NCBI GenBank assembly: GCA_030737875.1
Contig: CM060910.1
Location: 246,792,427-246,856,426 of the forward strand
Source of the DNA: Allium sativum
Lineage: Eukaryota; Streptophyta; Magnoliopsida; Asparagales; Amaryllidaceae
Direction of reading: 5' to 3'
Length of the DNA: 64,000 nucleotides
Shown here: positions 47,925-60,894 of the stretch, piece after piece
Position numbering within the stretch: the stretch's first letter is position 1
How the letters are laid out: every line of letters starts with the position of its first letter
Position numbers and translations under genes: made by a program
The notes under the pieces: generated by a model
Database searches by the model: none
The model's input: the letters and a program-made list of their open reading frames with translations, nothing else
Told to the model about the DNA's origin: nothing

Positions 47925-50900
47925 TGAAACACCCCACCTCCGTTAGGGTCACTCACAAAGGGAATGCCCTAATTTTGGTGGAGGTTTATAAGTATAAGTC
48001 ACAGATACACAAGACAGATATAAATACACATATTTTTAAACAGCGGAAATAACAACAACTTTTTTTTCATCAAAATACGTGTTACACAAACCATACCATA
48101 ATTGTCTTACAATACTTCCAAAAACATTACATTTCCATAACTGTCTTGATTTCATAACTTAAAGAAGCATAAAAACATAAGTAAACTGCATAAATCCCCA
48201 TAGTTGTTATCCAAAGCCATAGTTCAAAACGAAAGAGATCCAAGCAATACATTATCTCTCTTCAAGCTGGATGTGAAACTGGTCAAGCTGCGGTATTCCC
48301 TCCCTGCGGACCTGGGGGGGGGGGGGGATGAAAGAAAAGTAGAGTCAGACATAAAGCATGAGTAAGTCTAGGACTATTCAGTCTATGAATAAGAAAAAGA
48401 GCATGATAAGTACAAACTGGAAATGGGAAAGCACCATAAACTAAGTTAAGTTGTCTAGAGTCGAATATACTATCGTACCCCATATTAATCTCTGCACCCC
48501 CTATAAACTAGTTCCCAATTGGCACCCCAAAATCAGGGTGAAGTGATCCTTTTTATTGATCGGCTCCTACTCGCATAGTTACATGTGTCTTACGGCCCCC
48601 GATGTTGTAGCTACCTATGCTGGTCCCACCATGGGGTGTATCAAGTCCCATGGTGGTGGCCCGACACAGTTCTAGAGTGCACAGGTATACTACTGGTGCC
48701 CAGTGCCTAATTTTTCTGCGCCGGAGTGTGTGCACGCCCGCACCCCGTTAGAACCTACACTGCTGCACCACCGCCGTCGATTTGACCTCTTACAGTCAGC
48801 CCAGTAATCGTTCCCCACCCTGCCTAGTTCAGGGTATCCTGATATACCTTGTAGGTTTACTGCTGAAAAGGGTCCCCCGCTACTAGGTTTTCTATTTCTA
48901 GCCAACATGCTAAGTTGGTTAAGTGTTCTGTAAACCTAACCCCCAATCAGTCTGTATAGTTTAGCATGTTGTATTTGATTAAGTATTAATTCAATTACTT
49001 AATCCTATCAATCCTGACTTAGCCTTAATTGTCTTATTAAAGCTCCAACCACTCACATTAGACAGGTATTGTTGTGACTGCCTGTTGCCGGTTGGGTCCG
49101 GGCATTCTTACGTCACAACTCAGTCTAACCTCGGGTCTTTATGGGGCTCAATGCTTAACCACCCATATTGGATAGGTATTGTTGTGACTACTAGACAGCC
49201 GGGCGGGTCCGGGCAGGTTTATGTCACAACGCAATCCAACCTCGGGTTAAGCATGTCGTATTTTCTAAGTTTACATATTTTGTCTCTTTTTCTTTTATAT
49301 GTAAATATTTGCGGCCCATTATTCAAATTCATTATTCTTGGGTATAATAATTTATACCATTTAAACTGTCATGAATCGTTGGCATGTTCCAAACATGCCA
49401 ACACATATACTTTAATTAACCCCAACGTATTTCCCCGTTTATACGTAATAATATAACATATGTTGGGCTTCAACATTTTAGCCCAACTTAGCCACGTAAA
49501 AAGGGGAGGCTTAGAACATGATGTAAATATATTTTAAGTAACATCAAAAAGGGGTGTGTAAACGCATGATCTTACAACATAGCGATCTAATTGACATAAA
49601 TTAGGCACTTGTGAACTTGCATGGTAATAGCATATAATCTTGACATAAAACATACCTAAACATGAATCATGATTTTAATCTAATCATGTAAAATTTTATT
49701 TAAAGTATGAATCTAACTTAATTATGTGCCACATATATTATCATATGTTCTTTAACCACAACCTAAGCCTACAACATATTTTGTTTGGGCATAAAGTTAA
49801 ACATAAACTAGCCATGTTCATAAAGTCAACACAAGTTCACAAAGATGCTTACTTTTGTCACTAATACAAAAGTATGGTTTTTCACTTGAATCATGATGCC
49901 AATTCCAACATAAATTCATATGAATCATAATACCCAATTGGATCCAATTACACTAAAAATGATCATAAAAATATACATAGAAGGATCTAAAAATCATGTT
50001 GGCATAATAGTGAATCATATACTTGCATAAGTCTTAACTTGGTTACAACGAAATATATAACTTCTCATCAACCACAACGTAATAAATTTCCAACATGAGT
50101 TATATACTTGTATCGCAACTATTGAATAGGTCCAACATCATGTTAATTACACTACCACATCCCAAATCCATTCATAGCAAATCATAGCAACATACAATTC
50201 TAAATTATTATAATTAAAGTACAATCCCATTTCTTATTTTACACAGATCAAATCTCAATTATTCATTCATATCGGAATAGCACTCTACTTACAACGTATG
50301 ACGAATCTTGTATTCAGGATTCTGAATTCTGAATTTGGAGATGCTATCTTTTGTTGTAGGCATTGTTTTGATTTAATTGTCGTGGCTTTAAGCTTTTGAA
50401 TCAACTCCTAATCGTCTCGACTTGACGGCTATTCCTAGTCTTTCTTCAGCAGCATGACAGCTCCATACTCATTTTTATTTGTGTGAATTAGGTGGAGTCT
50501 TAGGTCCTTTTTATAGAGTTTGTGAATTGATTAGAGTCGTCGATGGAGCTTAGATTAATATAAGTCGTTCGTTTTAAAGAGAAACCAATCAAGAGTTGAC
50601 ACATAAGCCCTAGTGATAAGACAAAGCCCAGAAATTTGGCCAAGCACAGACCAGGCCAGCCAGGAGGGGCTGGGTTCGACCTGGCTCAGGGGCCAGGTCG
50701 ACTACCCAGTCGACACGCAGGTCGACTGCCCAGTCGACCTGGACACCCCAGGTCGACTGCCCAGTGACCTGGGTATTGGGCGGGAAAATGATCGCCCAGC
50801 CCAATCTGGGTCCGATTTTGAATTTGAATTTGTTTTTCTGAACTGTTTCTGCCTGTTTGAATTTTAAACTGAATTCTGAAACTTCCGGAGGTCATATCTC

Positions 50901-51059
50901 TCTCATACGGAGTCCGTTTTACGCAAACTCGGACTCTATCTCAAGCAGAATTTCGAGACGAACGAAATGGCGTATAGCGTTTCCCTTAATTCTTTGATTT
51001 GAAGTTAATTATAATTTAATTTATGAATTTCACTATTATAGAATATACGGGGTGTTACA
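47925..51059 (-). mobile_element. Solo LTR (family 6) in the pol pseudogene, with ACTAA target duplication
   Basis: 3,135 bp. On the minus strand it starts TGTAACACCCCGTATATTC and ends GGGGTGTTTCA. ACTAA is present at 47920-47924 and again at 51060-51064. RT coding sequence is continuous across the two outer flanks, which confirms the boundaries. No interior domain remains, so it is the product of LTR-LTR recombination. It contains a G run (48309-48322) and a cluster of GTCGAC palindromes; short frames in it show no domain. Confidence 0.93.
50690..50772. repeat. Cluster of palindromic AGGTCGACTG / CAGTCGACCT repeats
   Basis: GTCGAC occurs five times within about 60 bp. The strongest pair is CAGGTCGACTG (50718-50728) and CAGTCGACCTG (50731-50741): perfect 11-bp arms with a 2-bp centre. 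Neighbouring arms overlap, so alternative hairpins are possible. Confidence 0.85.
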
Positions 51060-53039
51060 ACTAACCATTCATAAAACAAGTCAGGCCCCCTGAAAGCTGT
51101 TAGAGGAATGCAATCTTCTATAATTCCTAAATGATGAAACCCTGTAGCTAGGTCCATCTTTGAAAATACTCGAGCTTCACTTAAATGATCCAATAAATCA
51201 TCAATGCGAGGAAGAGGGTACTTATTTCTGAGAGTTTGCATGTTGAGATCACAATAATCCACAGATAGTTTGAGGGAACCATCAGACTTTGGAACAAATA
51301 CTTGTGTTGCACACCATCTTGAGAAACTAAGTCCGATCAGACCATTCCATAAAAGGTATTGAGTTTGGTCGTTCGACTCTTCCTTCTCCTTCATTTCAAT
51401 TCTCCGAATTGCATGCACAACTAGTCTTGCATTTGCAACCATATCAATTCTAAATTCAATCTCCCTTTGTGGAGGAAGACTCTCTACTTTTCAAAGACAT
51501 CCGCAAATCCTTTAACAACCGGGATGGTTTATAGAGGGGTGAGGGAAACACCCAGAGCATACCAAAACTAATCCCTTTTTAGACTTGCGCTTTCACATGG
51601 TATTTCTATAAAATTCCCAAATTTGGTTTTTACCTTGATGATTCTTTCTATACACTTAACATTTGCTTCGTATTGGGTCAACCAATCCATCCCAATTATA
51701 ATATCAAATTCAGCGAAATCCAAGACAATCAATCCGAAGGGAAATCGGTAATGGGAATAAGAAATAAGCACTTAACGGTGTAAGCAAAAGTTGATGGGGC
51801 CTCCTATCAGATTCTTAACACAAATGGGTTCTTCAATATATTTGAGTTCTAAATTTATTCCTTAGCCATCTTGTTTGATATAAAACTGCGTGATGCACCA
51901 GTATCAAACAATAATTTAACTGGAATATTTTTAACGGAAAGTGTACCTTTCAGAACTTCCGTCCCTCTCCTACCAGCTGAGGGTGTTGGCGCATCTTCCG
52001 CGTTGTAGACATGAGCTACTTCAGTCTTCTTTAATAGTGGACAAATTGGTTTTATATGGCCAATCCTGTGGCAATTGTAGCATTCCCTGTTATCCTAAAC
52101 CTTCTTGCTGGATTCAGATTCATTCTTTTTTGTCTCTATGGAAATTTACATTCCATTGCCAAGTGTCCCTTTTTATTGCAATTGAAGCATATGGCGTTCT
52201 TTATCCATTCCTCCTGGGATTTCCTCCCTTCGTTACTTTCTTTCGGTTTCTTACTTCCAAACATCCTCTTCTTTCCAGAACTGTCCTTTTTGTTGTCTTT
52301 GTCTTCCAAGGCATTTTGTCTGTCTATAGATTCATAGCGACATGATATTTCCACCATTTCCACAAATGGAAGCTTTACGTGAGAGGTCACCCTGGTTTTG
52401 GACCTTCTCTGAAGACCATCAATAAACCTTACATTCTTGTTAACCCGAACAAGAATCGACTCTAGGCCGAAGCGGGAAAGTTCATTGAACTTAGTTAGAT
52501 ATTCCGGAATATTCATGTCCCCTTGATTTAGATTAGAGAATTCAAAAAAAAGTGGTCTATTCCTTCAGATGGTATGAATCTTTCTTCGAAGACTTATTTA
52601 AAGCGTTCCCAAGAGAAATTTACCTCCGGATTCCCCATCGTAATTGTCTCCCACCAAATCAAAGCTTCGTTTTTCAATAACATAGAGGCCAAATACTTTT
52701 ATGTGATCCATTTAGCCTTAAGTGTGTGAAAACCTTCTCATGAGAATGTAATCATGCTTGCGCTTCGATAACTGACTCCTTTCCCAAGAATGGTTGTCCT
52801 CCCAGATTTTTATATTTCTTTGCTAATACTTTTAAATCTGGATCTGGTTGTGGTGACACAACTACCTCATTTACTGCTCCTATGGGGTTTTGAATTTCAA
52901 CTTCAGCGTCACGCCTTCATATCTGCCACTCATTTTCCACTATATCTGCATAGCAAGAAAAGAGTTAGGCAAGAAAGAAAGATTTTAAGGAATTTGTAAA
53001 GGCATAGAGACATATATGAATAGAAGTGTGTTCATTAGG

Positions 53040-53188
53040 TGTGTGTTCTTCTGACTGTACTCATTCTAGGGTGTTGTTAACCCTATCTCTAATGAGTCAC
53101 TCATCTAGGATACTATTGATCGAATCTATGATGAGTCTTTTAATGTGTTATACCCTAGAACTAAGGTTAATCCTCGTCTCTGATACCA
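53040..53188 (-). promoter_or_regulatory. PBS and hairpin leader of the family 5 element
   Basis: The minus strand reads TGGTATCAGAG (53188-53178), the initiator Met tRNA-type primer site, 2 bp from the LTR edge. The leader beyond it has hairpin repeats: TAGGGT-GTTGTT-AACCCTA (53078-53096) and a decayed AGGAT...ATC copy (53107-53122). Similar hairpins are in the element at 63060-63240. Confidence 0.8.
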
Positions 53189-53190
53189 CG

Positions 53191-56100
53191 TGCGATAACC
53201 CATTCCTCCGGTCCTTGGAGCTCGACAATAATACATCCATAATATTCGTATATCGACGTTCTAAGTGCCAAAAACAGATGGCCTTTAGGATATAACACAT
53301 TATATAACAACAGAAGTTAATTATGCATTAAACACCAACATGCATATTGTAATACATCAGGGGTTATATCAGAGTTAATACATCTCATCGGATCCAAATA
53401 TCATACATAACAGTGGAAATAAGTAAATAGATACACAACGAAAGTAACAATATATTGATATGAAAGAAATCTTAGAGAGAGTCCAAAACAAACTATGAGT
53501 CAGTCATGAGACTAGTATGAAAAACTCTAAATAGTTATTCTTAACCTTTATTTAAAAGCAAGGCATATCATGGGGTCACGATATATAACATGGAATGGGT
53601 TTTCTCCACATAAGTACCACTGAACAAAACTTTACAATCCTTTTAGAAAAATGAAACCATTATAAGACTCATGTCCAATCACACAATGCAACGCATACCG
53701 GAGGAGAGAGTTTTACTTTATAATAGCCATATTCTTGATACGTAAAACATTTTTATAACGATATTATTATTAATGCCTAAGTGTGGAAATCACTTTTGAT
53801 AATAAATGTATAAATCTTAGCATGCATAATGCCCTATCCCATTACATTGGCTATATTGTTTACATCTGAGAACGCAAAGGATCTTATTGGAAATTGGATT
53901 CCGTCAATGAACCAAGGAAAAGGATCTTCCTTAACCCTTCAGAACACCTCTAGCGGGATGTCCCAGGACTCACACGCATGTGATCCTTTGAAGCGCTAGG
54001 GCCAACCGGCACTAAAAGGCTAGTTAGAATCTTACCTGAACATAATGTTCCCCAATAGTAACCGACCATTATCTCGGTCATATTTGACCATTTCGAGGTG
54101 CCTCGATGTATCATCCACATAAGTAAACTTGACAGGGTTCTATACCATAGCATCACTTTTTAGCTAGAAGAAAATATATGCCCTTATCGTTGTTGTCCAT
54201 CATACTTTTTTCGGTTCATTCTGCAGTGTGAGGCCCTAGAGTCAACGCTCCACAAACATCTTCTTTTCAATAAAAGCTTTGAATTATCTGCCATCAGCAC
54301 TTAGCATGCCACATTGTCAATTCACAACATATAGTCGGTGTCTGTTAATATATAACCCTCTAAGTACACAAGTCTCAGAGGAGGATGTTAAGCTAAGAGA
54401 ATAAATTCTCCTCCACCAACTGATATAACATCAATAGAAACCAACTAGTTATGTTGTAAAATACAACGTCAGACACACATCCATTTACAAGTATATTTGG
54501 GTTTAGGCACCTTATTCCTTGTCCAAAGCCCTAGCATATTCGAACAATCAATAAGTACGTCCGGACTACTTCCACTTTAACCTTATAATGGGAGCTACCC
54601 ATACCTAAGGCATCAGCAAGCAGTCCGTTCGATGTGAAGATTTCCGATCTTCCACTGTCTTTGACTTCCAAATCATCGTATAATTAATTATTTGAAATGG
54701 GTTGAACCCTATCTTTTTGAAATTATTAGTGTCAAAACAAAATCCTTTTTAGATTATTAACTCTGCAATTAAGTCTCCTTTAATTGGAAAACATTTCATA
54801 AGATTAGATCTTATTCTCATATTTGGTTAAGTTGTTGGGCTTCCAAAATCATCTTCACAATTATTTTTAACCTTATAAAAAGGTTTACCAAGGGGTTTGA
54901 TTCGATTTTAGAATTTAAAACCCATACTTCAAAGCGTTCCTTGAAAACCATTATAAAAGGCATTGCAAAGCTACCTATTTCTAATCGGTAGGTTTTTATC
55001 ACTTAAAACCACATATATTTAGTCCAAAACCCCCTTCCAATCATTTATTATAACTTATGATGATTTTTTCCTATTTTCAATAATCTAAAAATAGCTCACT
55101 TCTTTAAAATCCGATTTCAGGTCACTAACAGCACTAGCGTTGTTTTCATTCAAATTTATTTGAACATATTTTAAAATCTAACCATTGGATCTTAAAACTT
55201 TTCCTTTCATTTGAAATCTCTTTTCATTTTAGACCAAATAATTTTTCGTTTTGGGAAAATCTGACGGTCGAATCTTCCGGTACGTCAGTTTGAAGTCAAT
55301 GGTCGAAATTCACGAACTACTGTTGCGCGACTAGTTTTATTCGGACCAAGCTTCGATTTATATTATAATTTCAGTCGAATTTCTTCAAATATAACTTATT
55401 AATTATATAAAAAATATATAATAATTTCCATAAACTGTACTTTCAATATTTAACTTTGAATTCAAATATCCTATTATTTAAATTATTAAAATAATATTAT
55501 TTTTCAAACTTCATTATTTTAAATCCAAATTTTCCTAACGTCCATTATAAAAAAAAATAAGATAGTTCTGAAAATGAAATCCCGTTAAAACATTTCCCAG
55601 ATACCCTGACCAAACTTCACTTTTTCCCATTACTATTCATTTTTAAATGAAAACTTCGACATGTCATAAACTGCTTTTAATTTCTCCCAAACCATTTCTT
55701 TATTTTGCAAAAGTTAATCGAAATGACTTTAACTTCACGTCTAAGAAAAATCGAATATCAAATTTGATCTTTTATTTGCCCATTATTTATAGTAATAAAA
55801 TAAAATATTCATTTAAATCGTTTATTTGAATGGAGGCTTAACCAATGAGCCAATAATCATACGTTTTGGCTATATCTAACTAGGGTAATCACATACCACA
55901 TTATCAATAACTAATATAACATCATATCGTACAATATAGGGTATCATACTTTCAATAGGGTATTAACACATTAACCAATCACTATTTAAACATAGTTTCA
56001 TCAATCAATGAGGTATATTTCAACCATCCATATTCAATCAATTTACCATACAATACCCAGTGGGGTTCATACCCATATCCAATGACCAATACCAGGTTAA

Positions 56101-56956
56101 TTTTCTATTCAATGACCATTTAAGGTGTAAACTCATTCCAATGTCAACATTTTCAATTCTAAATGTCATATACTTAAGTGATTATATAAATCCCACTTAA
56201 AAATCATAACTTTTCTTAATCAAACATTTCCAAACCATACCATGAATTCATATTAATCATCATAGGTCATTATACAATGCAATCGAGTTCACAAATAAAA
56301 ACCAACATATAACTAGCCCTTTTCAATTTTATTTTTCTCACCTAGTATTCCATTCCTCCTTACTTTAATCGTACGACGTCTTGGCGATTCCAGAAAATTT
56401 CGGTAGCCTCTTGGCATCACCGAAGTTTTCTGAAATTTAAATGGGCGGAGGTACGATGCTACGGGGTTATATAAATTGACGGGTGAATATGCGAATATAT
56501 TTTTGGTTCGAGGAGCAAACGAGTTGGGGATTTGGATGCTTAAGGGATCAAGTTTGAGGTGTGGCCCATGGCCTTGTGTGGCACACTGGTGTAGGCGTGT
56601 TTGGTGGGTTCCATAGTGGAGGTAGAGGTGGAGGAGATGCGGCTTAGGGGTTTAAAGGGGGAGGCATATGGATTTTAAATCTTTTGAAGGGGTTTTCGGG
56701 TTTTAGGGGAGGAGGGGCCCCACGGCCTAGTGGTGGCGGGATGGAGGAGTTGGTCGGTGGTGATGAAAGGTGGCTGGTCGGCGGTGGCCAAAGGGGAGCT
56801 TACGAGTTGGAGCAAGAAGGAAGGGGAGAGGAGAAAATGAAGGGGAAACAAAGTGAAAAAGTGGAGAGGAGGCCTTCTTCTTATAGGCTAAGGGAGGGAT
56901 TTTTTGCAATTGTGTGTGTGAGTCGTCGAGTGTAGGAGAGTGGTGTGGAGAACAAG
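53191..56956 (-). mobile_element. 5' LTR of the family 5 element, first ~290 bp cut off
   Basis: Matches 41330-45205. The edge next to the PBS is GGGTTATCGCA on the minus strand. Near 53485 about 230 bp present in the partner LTR are missing, removing one side of hairpin B; hairpin A persists imperfectly (53501-53514). After AACAAG at 56956 the match to the partner stops and another LTR begins. Confidence 0.85.
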
Positions 56957-56958
56957 AT

Positions 56959-57971
56959 TCTAACAGCCCGGATTTTTGACCCAGAAAATCAACATAAAAC
57001 CCATGTCAATTATTCAGGCATCGAACATTCTAGATCATTAATAGGAAGAAGTTAGAGGGTGAGAACAGATAAGATAGAAAATTAGAATAGAAGAAGAAGA
57101 GCATAAAACAATAGAATCAAAGTAATAAGAATCTCACAACGGAATGAATAAAATATAGTATACAATATAACTTTGAAATACAAATATATCATTTGTATAT
57201 ACATATCATCATTAGAGTATAACACTTATATCACATTGGAAATAAACAATATCTATATAATCTGAAGTCTCTTGCTCCAGCACTCCAAGTATATCTGTAA
57301 AATCTCGACCACTTGACTGCCCGTACAAAATTGGGCACCCAAGAGTTTAGGGAGAACAAAACAAAATAAACACTTACATCACATTTGATTCACAATCCTA
57401 ATACCCATACGGAGTGGTTTTCAGATAATAAATCTGATCCCTGTCTCTCTGTATTGACGATGGAAAAATGGTCAAAACTTTGATAGTCGGTTATTTAACT
57501 ATTAAAGGAAACATCCATACACACAACGATCTTATTTCCAAATGGAAATTTTATCGATCAACCATCAGTCAACATTTTTCTCTTTAATTAATTTATCATT
57601 AATTTATTCATTTTCCTATTTCCTGTTTCCGTATATCCATAGATCCTTATTTTCTAAATTTAGAAAATAAACGTTAATAACTTTGGAAAATGTTTCCATT
57701 TCTGATTCACTCATCACTATCTTCCCATATATATCAGTCTCTAACTGTAAACTAGTAAGAGAACAATTTCCCAAGTATAAAAACCCCGAAGGCCGAAACA
57801 AACATCAGATCGATACCAGAAAGTCATTCAACTCAACTAATTTCCAGCCAGTTTCTAATTTCAGTAATTCCATTTAAATTCCTATTTCAAACCCAATTTC
57901 CTTTATAAATATTTTATTTGCAAAAAATTTACTTTAATCTATTTTTTTACATAGAATGCGAATAATATTTC
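56959..57971 (-). mobile_element. Family 3 LTR, 3' part, inserted in the family 5 LTR
   Basis: On the minus strand this matches 16430-16736 and then parts of 26551-28122. It lacks the stretch around the double hairpin centre and ends CCGGGCTGTTAGA instead of GAGTCGTTACA. The right side is cut by the element at 57972. Candidate target duplication AAGAT (56954-56958) cannot be verified because the other side is off-window. Confidence 0.65.
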
Positions 57972-59878
57972 CGTAATGACCCAAAAATCCCCGCCCTTTG
58001 AATCGACCATAAACCACATAGGTCTGATCCAAAAGTTGGAAATCCACGAATGCACTAACTCTGGGAATACAACACATCAGAACAAATAACAGCAGACTTT
58101 TATAAACATTATAATAATGTTACATCAAGGTACAAAATATATCAGAGTACATCGATAAATAATAATACAACGGAAAATTAAATTACAATAAATGTAATCC
58201 AATGCAGCGAAAATGAATAAACTAGCACAGCGGAAGACTATCAATGCTCTGGACATACTTCTAAGCTTCGATCCAGAATCATGCTCAATATATATGCAAA
58301 ATAAGCTACTCGACTGCCCGTGTGGAAAATATGGGCACCCGAGTTTACAAGTGAAAAACAAACTACGAGTCAGTCATGGGACTGGTATGAGAAATCTTAC
58401 TTAACTTATCTAATAATAGGGCTAATCACAGGACCACGCCGCTAACGCGGAGCGGGTTTACTCCATTGGATTGCCTGCTTTATAGAAAAATGAAACCATC
58501 ATAAGACTCAAGTCCCATCACACAATGCAACGCAAACCGAAGGATAGAGTTTTACCTTATAATGGTCAAAATGCTTGATACGATAAAACGGATTTGATAT
58601 TGTTATTAGTGTATATATGTTTCAAAACCATTTCAATCATAATGTACCAATCATAGACGACATAGCTACCATATACTATGTCGCCATACTAGTTTAACAT
58701 TCAAAACCGTATGGTGTCGTATTGGAAGTTGGGTTTCCATCATGAGTCAAGGCTAGGGACCATCTCCTTACCGATTCGAGACACTCTAGCAAATGTCTTA
58801 GGATTCGGACGTTGGCGAACCCTTGGATCCTGCAGGGTCAGTCCACAAATACTTTAGTGGATTGGCAATTCCTGAACACATGCTTCCCGGTCTTATTGAA
58901 CCTATAAATTGGTCACTATCGACCAATATAACCAAGCCCTCATAATCCATCATCCACATAAGTAAAATGTCAGGGCTTGTAAAACCCTGATACCACTTCT
59001 AGCTTGAAAGAAACGTGTGCACTCCCTACGTTCCCTTGTCCCGTTTCTGACTCTTACACGGGTGTGAGGCTCGCGAAGTTACGCTACATAAAGCTATGCT
59101 AAATAAAGTTGTGCTTTGATCATCAATCACAAGGCCCTGCTTTTCAACAATAAGCCTGGATCATTTGCATCTTAGCATGCCACATTGTTAATCCATACCA
59201 TACCATTGATTTATGCCAATATATAACCTCTAAGCTCGTACGTCTCAGAGAAGGATGTTAAGCAAGAGAATAAATTCTCCACCACCAAACAGATATATAT
59301 TTAGCAGAGATCAACGAATACAACATAAAAGAATACAAAGTCAGACATACCATCCATTTACAAGTTCGTTCTGGGTCTGACCGAAACCGGAGACACCTTA
59401 TTCCTCATCTCATATGTCCAATACAGGAGAGAGGTTCTCGCATATCCGTCGATCTCTAAGTACGTCTGGAAGATCACCACTTATTACCTTGTCTTGGGAT
59501 GCCTCCCAATCAAGACATCAGTAATCATCCAAACGATGTGAAGACCTCCGGTCTTCAACTACCGTCTTCATCTTCGACTTTTAATCATCATCGTAATTAT
59601 TCATAATGGGTTAAACCCGGTCTTTCTGAATAACTCGGTATTTTATAATCAATAATCAAGTGCTATAAAAACACATCATACGCCTCATTCCAATTCTTTT
59701 AAATAAATATTCACCCTTTTAGGGAAAGGTTCCCATTAATTTTATCAAAGATAAATTCTTCTAAATCTATTCTTTGATCTTCTTTTTAAAGATTCATTAA
59801 AACTCCAATTTAGTTTTAATATCAAAAATCATTATTTGATAATTATTCAACTTTAAGAAATTAATCTTGTCTTTAATT

Positions 59879-60388
59879 GGGTTAAAGAACCTATATCATT
59901 TAAAACACAGTCCACGATAAACCCAAAATCATCTTCCATTAAATATGAAATTTTCATAGAAATCATATCAATATATAGTCGATATAAATTTCTGTATCAG
60001 ATTAATAATCTAAATGGAATAACGGCAAAGCCTTTTAAATTCCATATATAATAACGGTCTTCTTTTACAGAAGCTCATCTCGATTATTACCAAATCGAAT
60101 TCCATTCAATTCAAATTTAATATATTAAATTTGATAAAACTTTACTTTGGAAAGTTTCTGTTAAATCTAAATAAAACATTAATAAATTCCAAATTATATT
60201 TTCACTGTTAATTGGGTTAAAGAACGAATGTCGTTTAAAACACAGTTCAAGATAAACCCAATTCACAATTCATTTTATTCCAATTACTAAATATAATTGG
60301 AAAATCTAATAATCTTAATTAAGAGTTTATTCTTTCCTCAGCTAGGTTCAAGAACAGTATTATTGAAGACACCATTCACGACAAACCC
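59879..60388 (-). repeat. Three structured 45-46-bp repeats, counterparts of 12784-13034
   Basis: Copies at 59879-59924, 60214-60259 and 60344-60388 read, on the minus strand, GGGTTTATC...TTTAACCC with an inner GTGTTTTAAAT...AC stem. The one at 60344 is nearly identical to 12784-12828 reversed. Order is kept but spacing differs. Confidence 0.8.
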
Positions 60389-60813
60389 AAAATCCAATTT
60401 ATTTATTCAAAAACATTGGATTATTATTCTAGTTAATAAATAGTTCATTTCGATAAAAATATATTTTTATCTTTTCAAATATGGAACTTTTCATCCAAAA
60501 TCTTTCCAAATCATTTATTATGATTTTACATAATTCTTCTTATTTTTAATTATTTTATTAAGGCATGTACAGTCGGTTTCCAATAACGGCCACCGAACTG
60601 CATCCATAACGACCTTTTCTGAAATTGATTTGGATATAATTCCAAATCCAGCCATTAGATTTCAAATATCTTATATTCATTGGGAATCCCTTTTTGATAC
60701 GAACCCAACGGTTCCGGTTTTAGGAGAATCCGACGGTCGGATCTCCTGTTACATCAATTTGAAGTTAATGGTCGAAATTCGCGAACGGACGCTGCACTGC
60801 GCGTTCTATTCAG

Positions 60814-60820
<7 letters not shown>

Positions 60821-60890
<70 letters not shown>
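60821..60890. repeat. (TA)n microsatellite, 70 bp
   Basis: Uninterrupted TA run at the same place where the related LTR has a shorter ATATATATT stretch (12070-12100). Confidence 0.95.

Positions 60891-60894
<4 letters not shown>

Larger units (their letters stand above)
45560..52999 (-). pseudogene. gag-pol remnants of the family 5 element, interrupted by a solo LTR
   Basis: Reading leftwards on the minus strand: gag with zinc knuckle CFNCNKKGHLAMEC (about 52140-52190); protease with LLFDTGASRSF (about 51900) and DIIIGMDWL (about 51690); RT start with DLFYEWLV (ends near 51065). The 47925-51059 LTR intervenes. RT then resumes with [18 protein letters not shown] (47921), where the catalytic FIDD reads FIYD. 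RNase H follows ([25 protein letters not shown]; 47522-47050). Integrase has a partial zinc finger, then VSDRDPIF and [16 protein letters not shown] (46905-46216). A chromodomain-like end is heavily frameshifted (to about 45560). Stops and frameshifts throughout show long inactivity. Confidence 0.88.
41330..56956 (-). mobile_element. Old, decayed Ty3/gypsy chromovirus (family 5) with gag-pol, carrying a nested solo LTR
   Basis: Read on the minus strand: 5' LTR (56956 to 53191, its start cut off), PBS, leader, gag-pol remnants, polypurine-like tract and 3' LTR (45493 to 41330). The two LTRs differ by many substitutions and by large indels, so the insertion is old. A solo LTR interrupts pol. 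The 5' LTR is itself interrupted at 56957 by another LTR, so the outer right edge lies beyond the window. Confidence 0.88.

Noticed and set aside
50610..50895. Overlapping frames rich in Val-Asp-Pro or Arg-Leu-Gly repeats
   Set aside because: Translations of the GTCGAC palindrome cluster in a solo LTR.
60821..60890. Possible regulatory TATA region
   Set aside because: A plain 70-bp TA microsatellite; nothing positions it as a promoter.
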